From Serpentinicella sp031432315 (GTDB lineage: Bacteria > Bacillota > Clostridia > Peptostreptococcales > Natronincolaceae), in the NCBI RefSeq assembly GCF_031432315.1, contig NZ_JAVKGO010000006.1:89272-153271 (forward strand): a DNA stretch of 64,000 nt, read 5' to 3'. Position numbers and translations under genes: made by a program. The notes under the pieces are model-generated. The model was not told the DNA's origin. It ran no database searches and saw only the letters and a list, made by a program, of their open reading frames with translations. This document shows, piece after piece, positions 1 through 7,073 of the stretch. Numbering within the stretch: position 1 is the stretch's first letter; each line of letters begins with the position of its first letter.

Positions 1-607
1 TTAAATTACCAAAAATATTTACTTTGTCTATTGGGTTAACAAATGCTAATGCTTCTATATCATAAAGATTTAATTCTAGAGTAATGTCTAGTTCTTTACA
101 TTGATACGCCTTGTTTTGTAGTAATGTATTCAGATATTGACAATCTTCACACACATCTATACTCTCGGTTTCATCGTATTTAAAAGCTTGGGTTAGTTCA
201 TTAATATAATCTATTGTCCGTTCTCTGTCATTCATTGCTACTAAACCCCATATGACTTGAAGATTATTCATAAAGTCGTGTTTTTGTCCCCGTAAAATAT
301 CATTATGCGCTTCCATTTGCTTTAATTTTTCTTGTTGGATTTTATAACGGTTTTCTTCGTCTATAATATTAAAGATGTTCTCTAACCAAAAAAGACTCAA
401 GACTCCTATGACACCACTAATTAAGAGTGTTCCAAATACAAAGTTAGCTGTCCAAGTTATATTTATGTACTCATCGCCTATCAAGTCCCATTCGTTAACA
501 ATGTACATTGCAGAAATAAATAGTACTAGCGTAAGCTGAAGGGTTATAGTGTATATAATTATATTTTTTTTATTATTAACCAATAAACTTATGACTTTAT
601 TTTTCAA
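1..607 (-). CDS. GHKL-type sensor histidine kinase, AgrC-like (C-terminus cut by window edge)
   Basis: I read this frame directly from the minus strand; it runs off the left edge. The start is TTG at 607, with GGTGA just upstream; the next ATG would lose the first membrane segment. About 200 codons are visible. Two hydrophobic segments (roughly residues 12-32 and 43-66) are followed by a coiled region and the Spo0B-like dimerisation helix with the phospho-acceptor motif QKHDFMNNLQ, then the start of a GHKL ATPase N-box (IFGNL) at the edge. This is the kinase layout of AgrC-like peptide sensors in Clostridia. It has only two membrane helices, whereas AgrC normally has six or seven; the preceding gene (745-1206) may supply the rest. 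It is the last visible gene of an agrB-agrD-membrane protein-kinase operon; any response regulator lies outside the window. Confidence 0.85.
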   Translation of the reverse strand, partial: MKNKVISLLVNNKKNIIIYTITLQLTLVLFISAMYIVNEWDLIGDEYINITWTANFVFGTLLISGVIGVLSLFWLENIFNIIDEENRYKIQQEKLKQMEAHNDILRGQKHDFMNNLQVIWGLVAMNDRERTIDYINELTQAFKYDETESIDVCEDCQYLNTLLQNKAYQCKELDITLELNLYDIEALAFVNPIDKVNIFGNL

Positions 608-744
608 AACTTCACCAACTCAAAATTGTAATATGTATCTTATGCTATAGCTACCGCTTCTGTGTATATGTTTCAGTTATACATCTTAAACTTATTATTG
701 TAATATAAACTATACATGTTTATTTGAAAAAATATCAAACTTTT

Positions 745-1206
745 TTAAAAGTTTTTTGCTGAGACCTTTGATTTTCTATGTTTAAATCTTCCTATTGCAT
801 ATATCATAATCAACCCTAAATTTGATGTGAATAATATAACTAGTCTGTGAGCAAAAACAGTATCGGCACTTGCTACTGTAATACCTGTTATATGCATGAT
901 TGGGAAAGTAATTAATAATTCTGCTATTACTAGAGCAATGATCCATATAAATGCCATTAAAATACATTTAGACCATATAAGCTGTTTTATTAGCACTTTA
1001 TACAAAAAAATTGTTATCATCATTAATAATACCGTATGGGTCATCATAGGTGCTATGGGCATAAAATAGGTGCGTATTAGATGTAATGCATTGCCATAAA
1101 TAAACGTAAATATAATTTGTTCATTTAAACTACTTTTAACATTAAAAAGGCTCAAGGGGGCGATGAAGATGAGCCAAGCGTGTATAAAATTGGTTAAGTA
1201 AATCAT
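745..1206 (-). CDS. Five-helix membrane protein, possible stand-alone AgrC-type sensor domain
   Basis: A 153-residue integral membrane protein with about five hydrophobic segments (roughly 8-22, 31-46, 56-73, 80-103 and 118-138) and a basic tail (FKHRKSK). The ATG follows AAAGGAGG. It starts 31 bases after agrD and ends 137 bases before the histidine kinase, all on one strand. Its topology and aromatic/aliphatic pattern resemble the N-terminal membrane domain of clostridial GHKL kinases that sense cyclic peptides, but no kinase domain is attached. I infer that it and the two-helix kinase downstream form a split receptor; an unrelated membrane protein of the same operon is the alternative. There is no frameshift joining the two genes: the gap contains stops and a separate ribosome binding site. 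Confidence 0.7.
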   Translation of the reverse strand: MIYLTNFIHAWLIFIAPLSLFNVKSSLNEQIIFTFIYGNALHLIRTYFMPIAPMMTHTVLLMMITIFLYKVLIKQLIWSKCILMAFIWIIALVIAELLITFPIMHITGITVASADTVFAHRLVILFTSNLGLIMIYAIGRFKHRKSKVSAKNF

Positions 1207-1237
1207 AGCATGTGCCTCCTTTGGGTCTATTTAAAAC

Positions 1238-1360
1238 TTACTTTTTAAATTTTGCTGGAAGTTCTGGTTGATGGAACGTAACTGATGATGCTGCTGCAAT
1301 ATTTGAAAAAGCAATAAAAGTTAAAGCTGTAATCATAAACCCTACTAATTTTTTCTTCAT
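1238..1360 (-). CDS. agrD: AgrD-like autoinducing peptide precursor with serine at the cyclising position
   Basis: A 40-residue ORF read by eye between agrB and the membrane protein, with a strong AAAGGGGGAAAT before ATG. It has a basic N-terminus (MKKK), an amphipathic/hydrophobic leader (residues 5-24), a small core and an acidic-proline recognition tail HQPELP followed by a basic end. In clostridial AgrD the core is typically Cys plus four residues directly before HQP; Clostridium perfringens has CLWFT-HQPEEP. Aligned this way the core here is S25-S26-V27-T28-F29, so serine replaces cysteine and the ring would be a lactone. AgrD identity follows from position next to agrB, size and the tail. 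The exact N-terminal cleavage site is inferred. Confidence 0.88.
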   Translation of the reverse strand: MKKKLVGFMITALTFIAFSNIAAASSVTFHQPELPAKFKK

Positions 1361-1403
1361 TTTATTTCCCCCTTTAAATTTCTCTTATCCCAAAAAAAAT
1401 TAA

Positions 1404-1991
1404 TTAGTAGCCAAAAAACCTATAGGTTATTGGCCATAGTGAAATACTTTGCCACAATAAACCAAAACAACTTGCTACTACTAACTGATGATTAAAATAA
1501 TCCCCCTTGAAACCTAGACCCAATATTACTACCCAAATAAGTAAAAAAGAAAATGACAAAAATCTTAGTTTGCTTTTTTGTGCTTTTTCACTAATCGGTT
1601 TGCCTGGTGTATCAGCAGGTGCAAATAAATATAAACTAATTGTAGCAATCACAATTGTACTTATAAATAATACCCAGACATGTCCCACATTCATCATAGT
1701 ACTTGTATAAACGGCAGCACTACCTATGGCATTAAATATAATCATGCCAAAAATTATACACTGTTTTTGACTTTTAGCATGGGCGCCACCGCTAGTTACT
1801 CTAAATAAGGAAGTTGTAATAGTAGCGGAGAAAACTGCTGTTAATGTCCCAAATAAATAGGCTGGAACGAGTATGGCAAGGTAACCTAAAATACTACCTA
1901 TTAACAACTTATACCCAAATTGCAAAACTTCTAGATCTTCTTTTTCTAATCCCTTTTCCCTTGATACTTTTTCTATAAATTTTAAGCTCAA
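1404..1991 (-). CDS. agrB: AgrB-like membrane peptidase for autoinducer maturation
   Basis: AgrB is an integral membrane cysteine protease that cleaves the C-terminal tail of AgrD and forms the (thio)lactone ring. This 195-residue protein has the family signature: F-R-x-x-x-G-G-A-H at 63-71 and Cys78, so the catalytic pair His71/Cys78 keeps the seven-residue spacing of Staphylococcus aureus His77/Cys84. About five hydrophobic segments follow. The length is normal. The start is TTG at 1991, placed by an AAGGAGAGAG ribosome binding site. It is the first gene of the agr-like operon, 43 bases ahead of agrD. Confidence 0.95.
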   Translation of the reverse strand: MSLKFIEKVSREKGLEKEDLEVLQFGYKLLIGSILGYLAILVPAYLFGTLTAVFSATITTSLFRVTSGGAHAKSQKQCIIFGMIIFNAIGSAAVYTSTMMNVGHVWVLFISTIVIATISLYLFAPADTPGKPISEKAQKSKLRFLSFSFLLIWVVILGLGFKGDYFNHQLVVASCFGLLWQSISLWPITYRFFGY

Positions 1992-2234
1992 GTTTCTCTC
2001 TCCTTGCCATAAAACTTAGTTTCTATCTTTTAAAATCTAAAAATATACTTAAACTCCTTATATTTTAGTATATTATATATAGTTCTTTCGACAAATTTCT
2101 TTATTTTCCTTTCATTGTTAAAAATTTATTTATTAAAATAGGATAAAAATTATTCTGAATTGATATTTGATTGATTCTTTTTTATAACCATAATATAATA
2201 GTTATAGAATTAAATGCTGAAATGGAGGTTTATT

Positions 2235-3119
2235 ATGTCGACTAGTATAGCGTTAAAGAAAATACAATTGAGTAACGATGAAACTTTAGCTTACAGGGAA
2301 CGTACTGGGGGAGAGAAGATTCTAGTACTTGTTCATGGAAATATGAATTCTTCTATTCATTGGGATTTGCTTATAGAAAACTTACCTTCTGAGTATAAGG
2401 TATATGCTATTGATATGAGAGGTTTTGGTGATTCTACATATAATACACCAGCTGACGATATAAAGACCTATGCAGAAGATTTAAAGTTATTTGCAGATGC
2501 TTTGGACTTAAATAGCTTTGCTTTAGCTGGGTGGTCCTTAGGTGGGGCGGTTTGTATGCAATTCGCTGCAACATACCCAGGCTATGTTGATAAGTTAGTC
2601 CTTCTTGCTTCTGGAAATATTAAGGGCTATACTGCCTATAAGAAGAACTTCCTTAAAAAGCCTAAAATCGGTCAATATATTACATCAAAAGAGGACATTT
2701 ATAAAGATATTAAAATGCTTATAAAAGCACTTAATAAAAGACGGAAATGGATTGTTAAAAAAGTAGCTGATTTTACCCTTTATAATCTTAATAAACCAAC
2801 AGAGGAACACTATGATGCCTATATCGATGCTATGTTTAAACAAAGAAACCTTATCGATGTAAACTATGCCCTTATACACTTTAATATCTCTCATGAACAT
2901 AATGGTGTAGAGCCTGGTACAGGGGAAGTGGATCAAATTACTGCTCCCACCCTTGTGCTACAAGGAGATAAAGATGTTGTTGTAAAAGTTGAAGTAGCAA
3001 AGGATATTGTATCCGGGATCGGTGATAACGCTCAGCTTCACATCTTAGAAGGATGTAGCCATAACCCTTTAGTCGATGATTTGGATAAAGTAATAAAGGC
3101 TTTTACAGATTTTATTTAA
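2235..3119 (+). CDS. Alpha/beta hydrolase
   Basis: A 294-residue alpha/beta-fold hydrolase. The ATG at 2235 is chosen because AATGGAGG lies just upstream; the upstream ATG at 2214 would place the ribosome binding site inside the gene. Visible features are the oxyanion loop HGNMNSS (34-40), nucleophile elbow GWSLG with Ser101, a cap region of about residues 135-225, acid candidates Asp246/Asp248 in QGDKD, and His276 in CSHNP. The substrate cannot be told; such proteins are esterases, lactonases or haloperoxidase-like enzymes. It is divergent from the agr operon. A lactonase acting on the autoinducer would be an attractive idea, but nothing in the sequence supports it specifically. A weak promoter candidate lies at 2167-2196. 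A second, only distantly similar hydrolase lies at 57134-57952. Confidence 0.88.
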   Translation: MSTSIALKKIQLSNDETLAYRERTGGEKILVLVHGNMNSSIHWDLLIENLPSEYKVYAIDMRGFGDSTYNTPADDIKTYAEDLKLFADALDLNSFALAGWSLGGAVCMQFAATYPGYVDKLVLLASGNIKGYTAYKKNFLKKPKIGQYITSKEDIYKDIKMLIKALNKRRKWIVKKVADFTLYNLNKPTEEHYDAYIDAMFKQRNLIDVNYALIHFNISHEHNGVEPGTGEVDQITAPTLVLQGDKDVVVKVEVAKDIVSGIGDNAQLHILEGCSHNPLVDDLDKVIKAFTDFI

Positions 3120-3158
3120 AATAATACTTAAAAAACAATATACATTTCATCACATCAA

Positions 3159-3190
3159 AAAAAAGATATCGGTTCCCCGATATCTTTTTT
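3159..3190. terminator. Bidirectional terminator after the alpha/beta hydrolase
   Basis: Perfect inverted repeat (AAAAGATATCGG / CCGATATCTTTT) around a four-base TTCC loop, with A and T tracts on both sides. It lies 40 bases past the hydrolase stop. Confidence 0.9.
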
Positions 3191-3222
3191 GATTGCTCTC
3201 AAATATTTTTTTATTTTTTATG

Positions 3223-3248
3223 TAATAAGAAAGCGCACTTTCCTATTA
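3223..3248. repeat. Small hairpin repeat, copy A (partner at 62390-62418)
   Basis: Eleven-base arms (TAATAAGAAAG / CTTTCCTATTA, one mismatch) around CGCA. The right arm and flank GCACTTTCCTATTATATG recur at 62403-62420 as GCACTTTCCTACTATATA, where the other arm also carries the matching G, so the pair changes from A-T to G-C. This looks like a conserved structured element. Confidence 0.6.
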
Positions 3249-3253
3249 TATGA

Positions 3254-3282
3254 AAAATACCAGCATAATCCCCTGGTATTTT
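3254..3282 (-). terminator. Terminator of the yabR gene
   Basis: Ten-base perfect arms AAAATACCAG / CTGGTATTTT just past the stop of the minus-strand S1 gene, followed on that strand by a T run. Confidence 0.8.
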
Positions 3283-3287
3283 AAAAT

Positions 3288-3707
3288 TTATTTTCGATTA
3301 GAAAAGCCATTGCCTTTTCTACCATTTGCTTTATTTTTGCTTTTTATTACTTGCATTTTTTCTTCACTGTCTTTCATAAATCGGTTCATCTTATCTTCAA
3401 AAGACATTCCAGAACCAACGCTGTTCATATTTGACCAGTCAACCTCAGCTGGCTTCATTGATTTCTTTTTTGGTGGCGCAGCCTTTCTAATAGACAAACT
3501 AATTTTACCTTCATCATTTATGGATAGAACTTTTACTTTTACTTTTTGCTTGTCTTGTAAGTACTCCCTAATGTTTTTTACGTAATCATCAGCAACTTCA
3601 GAAATGTGTACTAGTCCCGTTTGCCCTCCTTCAAGTTCAACAAATGCACCAAAATTTGTAATTCCCGAAACGGTCCCCTCAACTATAACTCCTACATCCA
3701 ATGGCAT
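3288..3707 (-). CDS. yabR: S1-domain RNA-binding protein, YabR family
   Basis: A 139-residue protein with one S1 OB-fold domain at about 4-73: V-E-G-T-V-S-G-I-T-N-F-G-A-F, then GLVHISEVAD and the conserved KVLSINDEGKISLSI end. A basic, low-complexity tail rich in Lys, Ser and Met follows, ending in GRKGNGFSNRK. This matches the YabR/general stress protein 13 type of small S1 proteins, which bind RNA or the ribosome. It is the last gene of the hup-to-yabR cluster and sits after divIC as in Bacillus. In Bacillus and most clostridia spoIIE comes next; here the order breaks and the accessory agr region begins. Confidence 0.92.
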   Translation of the reverse strand: MPLDVGVIVEGTVSGITNFGAFVELEGGQTGLVHISEVADDYVKNIREYLQDKQKVKVKVLSINDEGKISLSIRKAAPPKKKSMKPAEVDWSNMNSVGSGMSFEDKMNRFMKDSEEKMQVIKSKNKANGRKGNGFSNRK

Positions 3708-3826
3708 AAAGCTAAAATTCTCCTCCTTGATCGACTATGTAACGCCGAAATAATAATAAATTTTGAATTAAACAATTACTTGTATTATATCACATGAACG
3801 CTTAAAGGTACATACCTTTTCTTATA

Positions 3827-4117
3827 TCATCTTGAAATATCGATATATAGTGTTTCCCCTTCACCGATCATTCTTAAGTGCTCCCTTGCATACTTTTCAA
3901 TAAATTCATCAGTTTCTCCTAGGTCAATCGCCTCATTTAAAGCTTCTATTTCCTGCTCTGCTTTTTCAATTTCCATTTTAACTAAGGATTTTTGTTCTTC
4001 TAAATCTTTTAACTGTAGATGTTGTTGAAAGAAGGTATATCCATAATACACTAACAGAATGGCTAAAAAATAAAACTTTATTTTTCCTTTATTTTTTTTC
4101 TTCTTTTGCAACTTCAT
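3827..4117 (-). CDS. divIC: Septum formation initiator DivIC (FtsB-like)
   Basis: A 96-residue bitopic membrane protein: lysine-rich cytoplasmic start (residues 2-13), one membrane helix (about 14-31), a coiled coil (33-65) rich in Glu/Lys/Gln, and the family end with YAREHLRMIGEGE. DivIC/FtsB joins FtsL in the divisome and activates septal peptidoglycan synthesis. Its position between yabQ and yabR is the standard one. The ATG at 4117 is only one base from AGGAGG; the TTG two codons later (4111) has better spacing, so the true start may lie there. Confidence 0.93.
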   Translation of the reverse strand: MKLQKKKKNKGKIKFYFLAILLVYYGYTFFQQHLQLKDLEEQKSLVKMEIEKAEQEIEALNEAIDLGETDEFIEKYAREHLRMIGEGETLYIDISR

Positions 4118-4138
4118 CCCTCCTCTAGTTTTTATGGA

Positions 4139-4651
4139 TTATTTCTTCGTAAAATATAATTTCACGTTTCTTTTTGTTTTTATTATACTTTTATAGGGCA
4201 TTTTTACAATTTTCTTTGACTTATAGTATACAGGCTTTGTTTTCTTTTTACAATAGGAATATGGCCCCTGAAATAGACATGCTACGACACGAAGTGGATA
4301 TGTGACTAGTTTGAATAAATCTATTACAAAGGTTCTTATTGATTGCAGTATAAATAAAATTGTTTTTGTGATGGCTTTACTAAGTACATGGTAGTATGCG
4401 AAAGCTCCTAATATAAATCCTAAATAATTATAAAATCTGATAACGCCTTTATTACTCCATATTAAAATATAGAAAGCAATACAGGAAATAATTATCCAGA
4501 AAATTAAATCTTGTAGCATCGTTGCAATTTTTTTGGGGTTAAACACCAATCTAAATATTTTATAAATATCATACACAAAACCTATTAGTAATCCACCATA
4601 TACACAGGCTAAAAATATGTATAGTTCTTGAGAAACACTATAAAGATGCAT
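4139..4651 (-). CDS. yabQ: Spore cortex biosynthesis protein YabQ
   Basis: A 170-residue membrane protein beginning MHLYSVSQE after GGAGGTGAGGAC. Hydrophobic segments lie near residues 9-30, 43-64 and 73-100, followed by a basic tail (KKKTKPVYYKSKK). In Bacillus YabQ is a forespore-engulfing membrane protein needed for cortex formation and is made under sigma-E. Identification rests on the pattern LxxFxxxxxxGxxxGFxYDIYKIFR and on its place between yabP and divIC. It is translated just upstream of divIC (21 bases). Confidence 0.88.
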   Translation of the reverse strand: MHLYSVSQELYIFLACVYGGLLIGFVYDIYKIFRLVFNPKKIATMLQDLIFWIIISCIAFYILIWSNKGVIRFYNYLGFILGAFAYYHVLSKAITKTILFILQSIRTFVIDLFKLVTYPLRVVACLFQGPYSYCKKKTKPVYYKSKKIVKMPYKSIIKTKRNVKLYFTKK

Positions 4652-4721
4652 GTCCTCACCTCCGTATTTCTTTATTTAATTAGTGTATGCTTTTAATAAT
4701 CAATGTGTTACTAATTAGAAA

Positions 4722-4757
4722 AAAATTAGCTGTGCGAAAAATCGCCACAGCTATTTA
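4722..4757 (-). terminator. Terminator overlapping the yabP stop
   Basis: On the minus strand AAATAGCTGTG and CACAGCTAATTT pair around GCGATTTTTCG and are followed by a T run. The yabP stop codon lies inside the stem, so yabQ-divIC-yabR are probably also expressed from their own promoter or by read-through. Confidence 0.75.
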
Positions 4758-5041
4758 AACATTTTACCAAAGAAACTAGACCCCTTGGCGCCAAATCCCT
4801 CACGGTCACTGTAAATCAAAGAGTTAATCTTTCCCCTAATCATTACATTTCCATCCTCTAGATTAAGCTTTTTTACATCTAACGCTTGACCTTTAACGGT
4901 TAGAACGCCTCCTGCGGTTTCAAGTATTACTGTTTCATCATTAAAACTTTCTACATGTACTACACCAGATAAATTTAATTTTTCTCTGCTCTCTAAGGCT
5001 AAACTATGCCTTGTATGCCGCTCAGTTCTTCGTTCTTCCAA
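4751..5041 (-). CDS. yabP: Sporulation protein YabP
   Basis: A 96-residue soluble protein of the YabP/YqfC family. It starts with a charged stretch (MEERRTERHTRHSL), then the family core with LNLSGVVHVESFNDETVILE, VLTVKGQALDVKKLNLEDG and the basic end GKINSLIYSD. YabP is made in the mother cell under sigma-E and is needed for normal spore cortex, together with YabQ. Position directly upstream of yabQ supports the call. The RBS is GGGGGTGATTTTTT. Confidence 0.93.
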   Translation of the reverse strand: MEERRTERHTRHSLALESREKLNLSGVVHVESFNDETVILETAGGVLTVKGQALDVKKLNLEDGNVMIRGKINSLIYSDREGFGAKGSSFFGKMFK

Positions 5042-5143
5042 AAAATCACCCCCTATGAAGACCTATACCATACTTTCTTATACTCATTTTTATGTCTATT
5101 TAAATGGGATTAGAACTTGCACCATTCATTCACAAATAAAAAA

Positions 5144-5170
5144 ACATCTTGAGTTACTAACTCAAGATGT
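5144..5170 (-). terminator. Terminator of the SpoIID-like gene
   Basis: Perfect 12-base arms ACATCTTGAGTT / AACTCAAGATGT around three bases, followed by seven T on the minus strand, just past the stop of the SpoIID-like gene. Confidence 0.9.
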
Positions 5171-5176
5171 TCTTCT

Positions 5177-6163
5177 TCATTCCCATAGCTGCACTACATT
5201 TATATCTTTAAAGTAATGCTTAACAATTTCTTCACCAACGCTTCCTTCTTCTGCAAGTTGATATGCACCCCACTGGCTCATCCCAACACCGTGTCCATAT
5301 CCTGTTCCACTTATTGATACTTGATCTCCTTCTACTGCAACATTTTCTATAAAAGTAGACTTCATTCGGGTACTCCCGATTGCTATTCTAAATCCAGGAG
5401 CTGAAACTTCTGCTTCACCAATTTGAATCATTGTTGCTCTACCTGATGGTCCTGTCTCAATTACTTCTATTGTGCTAAAGTCTCCAACCTCTTCACCAAG
5501 TTCTTGTACAGCGGCAATTATCTCATCTTTTGAGAATGTTTCTGTCCAATTCGCATCTTCCTCTGGTGCTTCTGGGGAATCTGGAGACTCGACTACGTGT
5601 ACGTAGGGGGGCTCTTCTTCATCATAATCTAATCCCTCTTGTGCTGTCGCAGTTTGTCCTCCTGCGTGTGCATGAAACCAAGCGTTTATATATTGGTTGT
5701 CATATACAGCAACCATCCCTCGACTCTCTTGAACTGCTTGTTCTATTCTTTCGTTAACCTCTTCTTCCTTCCAAGCTTGAGCTTCTTCTATATCCGTAGA
5801 TATATGTGCGCCTTCATGCTTAGACTTACCATCAGCAATAAATCCCATTGCGTAGGTCCTTGCTAAAATTGCCTGTGCTTTTAAAGCTTCTAAAGGAAAA
5901 TCATTATTCATTTCGGCTGCTAGAACCCCATTTAGATATTCTTCAAATGCCATTTCTCTTATTTCTCCAGTTTCTGCAATATAAACATTTAGCATCGGTT
6001 CCTGTCCTTCCCCTTGACTAATTTCTTCAGGAATCGCCGGCATTTCAGCTGGTTGTTCATCTTGCCCTTCTATTTCAGGTCTTTGCTCTGGTCTACACGC
6101 TGCCAATATTATTGTTAAAACAATAAGTAAGACTATCAATTTTCTATATTTACTGTTAATCAT
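5177..6163 (-). CDS. SpoIID/LytB-family lipoprotein
   Basis: A 328-residue protein with a lipoprotein signal (LAAC, Cys23) and an acidic linker (24-58), then a SpoIID domain. Family hallmarks are EEYLNGVLAAEM (74-85; Glu84 aligns with the catalytic Glu of SpoIID), FPLEALKAQAILARTYA (89-105) and the C-terminal GTGYGHGVGMSQWGAYQLA with HYFKDI. SpoIID is a lytic transglycosylase that trims denuded glycan during engulfment with SpoIIP and SpoIIM. This member sits in the yabP/rqcP cluster rather than beside spoIIR or spoIIQ, and is lipid-anchored rather than bitopic. It could therefore be a SpoIID/LytB paralogue instead of SpoIID itself. The ATG follows AAGGAGGATTTCC. Confidence 0.88.
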   Translation of the reverse strand: MINSKYRKLIVLLIVLTIILAACRPEQRPEIEGQDEQPAEMPAIPEEISQGEGQEPMLNVYIAETGEIREMAFEEYLNGVLAAEMNNDFPLEALKAQAILARTYAMGFIADGKSKHEGAHISTDIEEAQAWKEEEVNERIEQAVQESRGMVAVYDNQYINAWFHAHAGGQTATAQEGLDYDEEEPPYVHVVESPDSPEAPEEDANWTETFSKDEIIAAVQELGEEVGDFSTIEVIETGPSGRATMIQIGEAEVSAPGFRIAIGSTRMKSTFIENVAVEGDQVSISGTGYGHGVGMSQWGAYQLAEEGSVGEEIVKHYFKDINVVQLWE

Positions 6164-6241
6164 GGAAATCCTCCTTTTTTCTTGGATTTATTATTATTAT
6201 TTGAAAAAAGGAGTTTCCTATTCCAGTTCTTTTTATTACTT

Positions 6242-6481
6242 TTATAAAATTTTAAACATATCCTTTGCTGCTTCTTTCCTTACATGCTCTACAACGCTAG
6301 TTATTTCTGCTTTTACACTTTTATCTCCAAATTTTATTTCAATTTGGTCCCCTACTTTTACTTCTGTTCCTGGTTTAGCTATTTTATTATTAATTAGTAC
6401 ACGATCTTTTTCGCAAGCCTCCTTAGCTACACTTCGGCGCTTAATAAGTCGTGAGACTTTTAAATATTTATCTAAACGCAC
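6242..6481 (-). CDS. rqcP: S4-domain RNA-binding protein RqcP (YabO/Hsp15 family)
   Basis: A 79-residue protein consisting almost wholly of one S4 domain: MRLDKYLKVSRLIKRR at the start, then VLINNKIAKPGTEVKVGDQIEI. RqcP (YabO) binds peptidyl-tRNA-bearing 50S subunits and drives alanine tailing with RqcH in ribosome quality control. The start is GTG at 6481, with GGGAGATGATGATCA upstream. It lies directly downstream of hup and ahead of the sporulation genes, as in other Firmicutes. Confidence 0.93.
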   Translation of the reverse strand: MRLDKYLKVSRLIKRRSVAKEACEKDRVLINNKIAKPGTEVKVGDQIEIKFGDKSVKAEITSVVEHVRKEAAKDMFKIL

Positions 6482-6568
6482 TGATCATCATCTCCCACGT
6501 TAATAAAGTAAAATATATAAGTTGAATCTGTAATCTATTTTGCGAATTTATTTTTTAATATAATTTAA

Positions 6569-6616
6569 TATAACAAATAAAAAATCAGGGGTTATCCCTG
6601 ATTTTTATTTGTTATA
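6569..6616. terminator. Terminator between hup and rqcP
   Basis: A very long inverted repeat: about 21 bases per arm around GTTAT (core AATCAGGG / CCCTGATT) with one single-base bulge. It directly follows the hup stop, and both strands have T-rich ends. Confidence 0.92.
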
Positions 6617-6895
6617 TTAGTCGTTTATTTTTTCTTTTAAAGTTTTCCCTGCTTTGAAAACTGGTGCTTTAGATGCAGGAATCTCAATTACTTGCTCAGG
6701 GTCTCTCGGATTTCTACCTTGTCTTGGTTTTCTTTCTCTTACTTCAAAAGTCCCGAATCCAACTAATTGTACTTTTTCTCCATCAATTAGTGCTTCTTCA
6801 ACACTTTCCATAAATGCGTTTAATGCAGTTTCTGCATCTTTTTTCGTTAGTTCACCTTTGTCAGCCATCTTAGCAACTAAATCTGCTTTGTTCAT
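6617..6895 (-). CDS. hup: HU-family DNA-binding protein
   Basis: A 92-residue nucleoid protein with the full HU pattern: MNKADLVAKMAD, the dimer core, GFGTFEVRERKPRQGRNP at the beta-arm base, and KAPVFKAGKTLKE at the end. The ATG at 6895 is chosen because AAGGAGGT lies 10 bases upstream; an in-frame codon at 6934 would add a non-HU extension. It bends and compacts DNA as a homodimer. A consensus promoter precedes it and a strong terminator follows, so it is mainly a single-gene unit with high expression. Confidence 0.97.
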   Translation of the reverse strand: MNKADLVAKMADKGELTKKDAETALNAFMESVEEALIDGEKVQLVGFGTFEVRERKPRQGRNPRDPEQVIEIPASKAPVFKAGKTLKEKIND

Positions 6896-7012
6896 AAGTA
6901 TAAACCTCCTTGAATTTAGAATACGTATAGTCATATTCTCTGTAAATTTGTAAAATCCTCTTTTTTAAACAATTTTTATTTAATATTGCAATAGAAAGAG
7001 TAAATTATTCAC

Positions 7013-7041
7013 ATTATAGTATTTTTATTGTAATATGTCAA
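7013..7041 (-). promoter_or_regulatory. Consensus sigma-A promoter of hup
   Basis: On the minus strand TTGACA, a 17-base spacer and TATAAT: a perfect vegetative promoter about 118 bases before the hup start. Confidence 0.92.
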
Positions 7042-7073
7042 CAAATAAGCAAGTATTTTCAATGTGTTTATAA

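Noticed and set aside
745..1206. Frameshift joining the membrane protein to the histidine kinase
   Set aside because: The gap between them has stops in the relevant frames and the kinase has its own start with GGTGA; they are separate genes.
1507..1710. Plus-strand frame opposite agrB
   Set aside because: Antisense to the conserved AgrB coding region, with no ribosome binding site.
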